From Desulfobacterales bacterium (lineage in GTDB: Bacteria; Desulfobacterota; Desulfobacteria; Desulfobacterales; RPRI01), in the NCBI GenBank assembly GCA_020052975.1, contig JAGVOC010000163.1:1-7803 (forward strand): a stretch of DNA of 7,803 nt, in the 5' to 3' direction. This document shows, piece after piece, positions 6,033 through 7,803 of this stretch. The notes under the pieces are model-generated. The model ran no database searches. It was not told where the DNA came from and saw only the letters and a program-made list of their open reading frames with translations. The stretch's first letter is position 1, and every line of letters begins with the position of its first letter. Position numbers and translations under genes: made by a program.

Positions 6033-6521
6033 ATGAACGAAGATTTTCAGCATCCTGATATTACAGAAGATATGTTAACTAAAATAAATGAGATTATTTC
6101 TTCTAACAGGAATAAGTCCGGTTCTTCGATAACCGTATTGAGGGAATGTCAGAGTATTGTGGGCTATCTTCCAGTTGAACTTATCGATTATATCAGCAAA
6201 GGATTAAATATTTCCTCAAGCGAGCTTTTTGGCATTGCCTCCTTTTATTCCCTTTTCTCAATGATCCCCAAAGGCAAAAACGTAATAAGAATATGCCTCG
6301 GAACAGCCTGTTATGTTAGGGGAATTAAGGAGGTGCTGGAGCGGATAAGCAATCAATACAAAATAAAAGAGAAAGGAACTACTCCCGACAGGCGCTTTTC
6401 GCTTGAGACGGTCCGGTGCCTGGGCGCCTGCGGACTTGCTCCTGTAATGGTTGTCAATCAGGATATTTACGGCGCCATGAGTTCGGACAGGGTATTGGAT
6501 GTACTTGATAGATATAAATGA
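6033..6521 (+). CDS. nuoE: NuoE/HydC-like [2Fe-2S] subunit (24 kDa, thioredoxin-like)
   Basis: A 162-residue protein of the complex I 24-kDa subunit family, also found as HydC/HndA in NAD(P)-linked and electron-bifurcating [FeFe] hydrogenases and in formate dehydrogenases. An N-terminal helical region (about 10-80, with SIVGYLPVELIDYIS and FGIASFYSLF typical of the family) precedes a thioredoxin-like fold. That fold binds one [2Fe-2S] cluster through Cys88, Cys93, Cys129 and Cys133 (CLGTAC and CLGACG; spacing Cx4C and Cx3C). All four ligands are present and the length is normal. It would pass electrons to or from the flavin subunit encoded at 7339. The start at 6033 was chosen for its ribosome-binding site. 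With a DRTGG protein and a HydB-type NuoF next, a hydrogenase-type complex is more likely than respiratory complex I. The symbol is a family label only. A family A element begins one base after the stop codon. Confidence 0.9.
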   Translation: MNEDFQHPDITEDMLTKINEIISSNRNKSGSSITVLRECQSIVGYLPVELIDYISKGLNISSSELFGIASFYSLFSMIPKGKNVIRICLGTACYVRGIKEVLERISNQYKIKEKGTTPDRRFSLETVRCLGACGLAPVMVVNQDIYGAMSSDRVLDVLDRYK

Positions 6522-6522
6522 C

Positions 6523-6720
6523 GGCTTCGTAAAAAGTCATTCTGTTGTGTTGCACTTCATCCCCGCCCTGTTGAATTCTCGCTGCGCGAGACGGCAGGGC
6601 CGATTCAACAGGGTGAATCATTGCAGCATACCAGCAAGTACGCTTCATTCCTCAAGATTCGTGCGCCTTGCATAATGAGCTTTTTTCTTTGCCGTCTGAA
6701 TTTCGACTTTTTACTAAGCC
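6523..6720. mobile_element. MITE-like element, repeat family A, copy 2 (198 bp)
   Basis: The ends GGCTTCGTAAAAAGTC (6523-6538) and GACTTTTTACTAAGCC (6705-6720) are inverted repeats with one mismatch in 16. Inside is a stem CCCTGTTGAAT/ATTCAACAGGG (6566-6576 with 6603-6613) holding a smaller CTCGC/GCGAG hairpin (6578-6582 with 6586-6590). It has no coding capacity that I can support; a short reading frame entering it from the DRTGG gene is incidental. It begins one base after the nuoE-like stop codon and ends 43 bases before the DRTGG start, so it fills nearly the whole gap. It looks like a non-autonomous transposable element mobilised by a transposase elsewhere in the genome. Confidence 0.7.
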
Positions 6721-6763
6721 ATCAATCTTTACTAACGTCAAATATGAAAGCAGCTTTATAAAT

Positions 6764-7117
6764 ATGAAAATATCAGAGATTAAAGAGATACTGAAAGCAT
6801 CGGTTATTACCGGCGATGATCAGCTTGATAAAACCGTTATTGCCGGAGGCAGCGCCGATCTTATGGATGATGTATTGTCCGCGATAGCAAAGAACGGCTT
6901 GCTTCTTACCGGACTTATGACGGAACATGTTATAAGAACCGCACAGGTATCCGGTGTAGCTGCAATTGTGTTTGTAAGGGGCAAGAAACCCGATGAACAG
7001 ATCGTAAATCTGGCGAAAACCTATAACCTGCCTCTGTTGCTCACCAGATATTCCCTCTTTGTTGCAAGTGGAAGGCTGTACATGAATGGCTTAAGAGGAC
7101 TCGACGGTTCCTGGTAG
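6764..7117 (+). CDS. DRTGG-domain protein of a hydrogenase-type cluster
   Basis: A 117-residue soluble protein made of a single DRTGG-type domain, the domain also found between the CBS pair and the catalytic part of some pyrophosphatases and in phosphotransacetylase-like proteins. The molecular role of stand-alone copies is not established; a nucleotide-sensing or regulatory role is suspected. It opens MKISEIKEIL, has the conserved-looking GGSADLMDDVLSAI (about 28-41), a hydrophobic core strand GVAAIVFVRGKKP, and a C-terminal NLPLLLTRYSLFVASGRLY typical of such proteins. No Cys cluster or membrane segment is seen. I chose the ATG at 6764; an upstream ATG at 6668 would add 32 residues translated from repeat family A sequence. 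The ribosome-binding site is weak. Small DRTGG proteins commonly lie between hydC- and hydB-like genes in anaerobes, as here, which supports a link to hydrogenase function or maturation. Confidence 0.78.
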   Translation: MKISEIKEILKASVITGDDQLDKTVIAGGSADLMDDVLSAIAKNGLLLTGLMTEHVIRTAQVSGVAAIVFVRGKKPDEQIVNLAKTYNLPLLLTRYSLFVASGRLYMNGLRGLDGSW

Positions 7118-7128
7118 GCCGTTGCAAT

Positions 7129-7290
7129 AAAATAACTGTAACATTGAAATGCCTTGACCGGCATAAGGAGCCATAAGCCGAGACCGGCATAAGGAGCCGT
7201 AACAAAATAGTCGGAAATGTAATTGATATTTTGTAACGGCTCCTAACAAAATGGTCAGAAATGTAATGGTTATTTCGTAACGGCTCCTAA
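7129..7290 (+). repeat. Dispersed hairpin repeat, family B, copy 2, expanded
   Basis: This is the same unit as the reverse complement of 3271-3360, enlarged by two tandem duplications. GACCGGCATAAGGAGCC occurs at 7156-7172 and again at 7182-7198 (26-base period), and a 44-base unit occurs at 7203-7246 and 7247-7290. The first 44-base unit has diverged more from copy 1 than the second. AGGAGCCGTAACAAAAT pairs with the downstream ATTTTGTAACGGCTCCT, so hairpins form as in copy 1. It lies between the DRTGG and nuoF-like genes. Confidence 0.75.
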
Positions 7291-7338
7291 GCAATTTAGA
7301 ACGGTTTTGTTACATAAGGAATAGAGCGGGAGATTCAA

Positions 7339-7803
7339 ATGAACAAGATAAGAACCCAACTAATGCTGTGCGGAGGTACCGGTTGTCATTCTACGGGAAG
7401 CATAGCTGTTAAAGAGGCTATTAACAACGAATTAAAGCGGCACGGCCTTAATGAAGAGATTCAGGTTATTGAAACTGGATGCAATGGGTTTTGCGCCGTA
7501 GGTCCTGTCATGCTGGTGCATCCGGAGGGGATTTTTTATCAGAAGCTTACTCTGGATGAGGTCCCCAAGCTTGTTGAAGAGCATTTCCTCAAGGGACGTC
7601 CTTATAAAAAGCTCCAGTACGTGGAGCCGGCTTCAAAAGAGACGATCCCGATTATGCATGATATTCCATTTTTTGCGCACCAGATGTTCTGGGTGATGCG
7701 TAATAAGGGAATTATCGATCCTGAGGTCATTGATGAATACATAGCGCGGGACGGCTATTTCGGCGTTGCCAAAGCTCTTAAAGAGATGACTCCCGACCAG
7801 ATA
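7339..7803 (+). CDS. nuoF: NuoF/HydB-like NADH-binding flavoprotein subunit (partial, N-terminal 155 codons)
   Basis: The gene runs off the right edge; 155 codons are visible. The N-terminus is an extra thioredoxin-like [2Fe-2S] domain with Cys11, Cys16, Cys48 and Cys52 (CGGTGC and CNGFC; spacing Cx4C and Cx3C). That domain is typical of HydB/HndC-type hydrogenase subunits and absent from the classical complex I NuoF of Escherichia coli. It leads into the start of the 51-kDa subunit core (DIPFFAHQMFWVMRNKG, IDPEVIDEYIARDGYF, residues about 108-142). The FMN- and NADH-binding sites and the [4Fe-4S] motif should follow outside the window. The ATG at 7339 is preceded by GCGGGAG (7326-7332). In the complex it would exchange electrons between NAD(H), FMN and the iron-sulfur chain, working with the NuoE-like protein at 6033. 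A catalytic [FeFe] hydrogenase gene downstream would confirm a HydABC/Hnd complex; a formate dehydrogenase is the alternative. The symbol is a family label. Confidence 0.9.
   Translation, partial: MNKIRTQLMLCGGTGCHSTGSIAVKEAINNELKRHGLNEEIQVIETGCNGFCAVGPVMLVHPEGIFYQKLTLDEVPKLVEEHFLKGRPYKKLQYVEPASKETIPIMHDIPFFAHQMFWVMRNKGIIDPEVIDEYIARDGYFGVAKALKEMTPDQI

Noticed and set aside
5814..6720. Complete transposon bounded by the two family A elements
   Set aside because: There is no transposase between them and each element already has its own pair of ends; a composite unit is only a possibility.
6668..6763. N-terminal extension of the DRTGG protein from an upstream ATG
   Set aside because: The extra 32 residues would be translated mainly from the right end of the family A element and match nothing in the domain; the ATG at 6764 begins the conserved MKISEI start.
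7129..7290. CRISPR array
   Set aside because: The repeats are adjacent duplications of 26 and 44 bases without unique spacers of regular length, and there are no cas genes.

Overview
The window carries two gene groups facing away from each other around a roughly 335-base intergenic region (5698-6032). The organism looks like an anaerobic bacterium. A Deltaproteobacterial (Desulfobacterota) sulfate reducer or syntroph is my best guess, from the HydC/NuoE - DRTGG - HydB/NuoF gene order and from short inverted-repeat elements with 'GGCTTCGTAAAAAGTC' ends. This placement is inference from memory and is not proven by the sequence.

Left group, minus strand, transcribed from about 5700 down to 234: a purine nucleoside phosphorylase-like enzyme (4855-5697), two tandem paralogous MTA/SAH-type adenosine deaminases (3377-4702 and 1919-3259), and an adenine deaminase (234-1940) whose start overlaps the end of the preceding gene. 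Together they form a salvage route for SAM by-products. 5'-Modified adenosines (S-adenosylhomocysteine, 5'-methylthioadenosine, perhaps 5'-deoxyadenosine) would be deaminated to inosine analogues and then cleaved by phosphate to hypoxanthine plus a 5-modified ribose-1-phosphate. Free adenine would reach hypoxanthine directly through adenine deaminase. The phosphorylase keeps the Asn typical of 6-oxopurine enzymes but appears to lack the His that contacts the ribose 5'-OH, which fits this idea. A perfect 18-bp palindrome (5741-5758) upstream of the first gene is a candidate operator.

Right group, plus strand, from 6033 to the window end: a NuoE/HydC-like [2Fe-2S] subunit, a small DRTGG-domain protein, and the N-terminal 155 codons of a NuoF/HydB-like flavoprotein subunit that runs off the window. 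This is the start of an NAD(P)H-linked, probably hydrogenase-type (HydABC/Hnd) electron-transfer cluster.

The spacers are rich in repeats. Family A has 'GGCTTCGTAAAAAGTC' terminal inverted repeats: 5814-5903, 6523-6720, and a possible remnant at 4717-4747. Family B is a hairpin-forming dispersed repeat with copies at 3271-3360 and 7129-7290. Both copies lie inside gene clusters in the same orientation relative to transcription, and the second copy is expanded by internal tandem duplications. The leftmost 233 bases hold a large imperfect palindrome and small hairpins but no gene that I can support. No tRNA, rRNA, CRISPR array, transposase or known riboswitch was seen.
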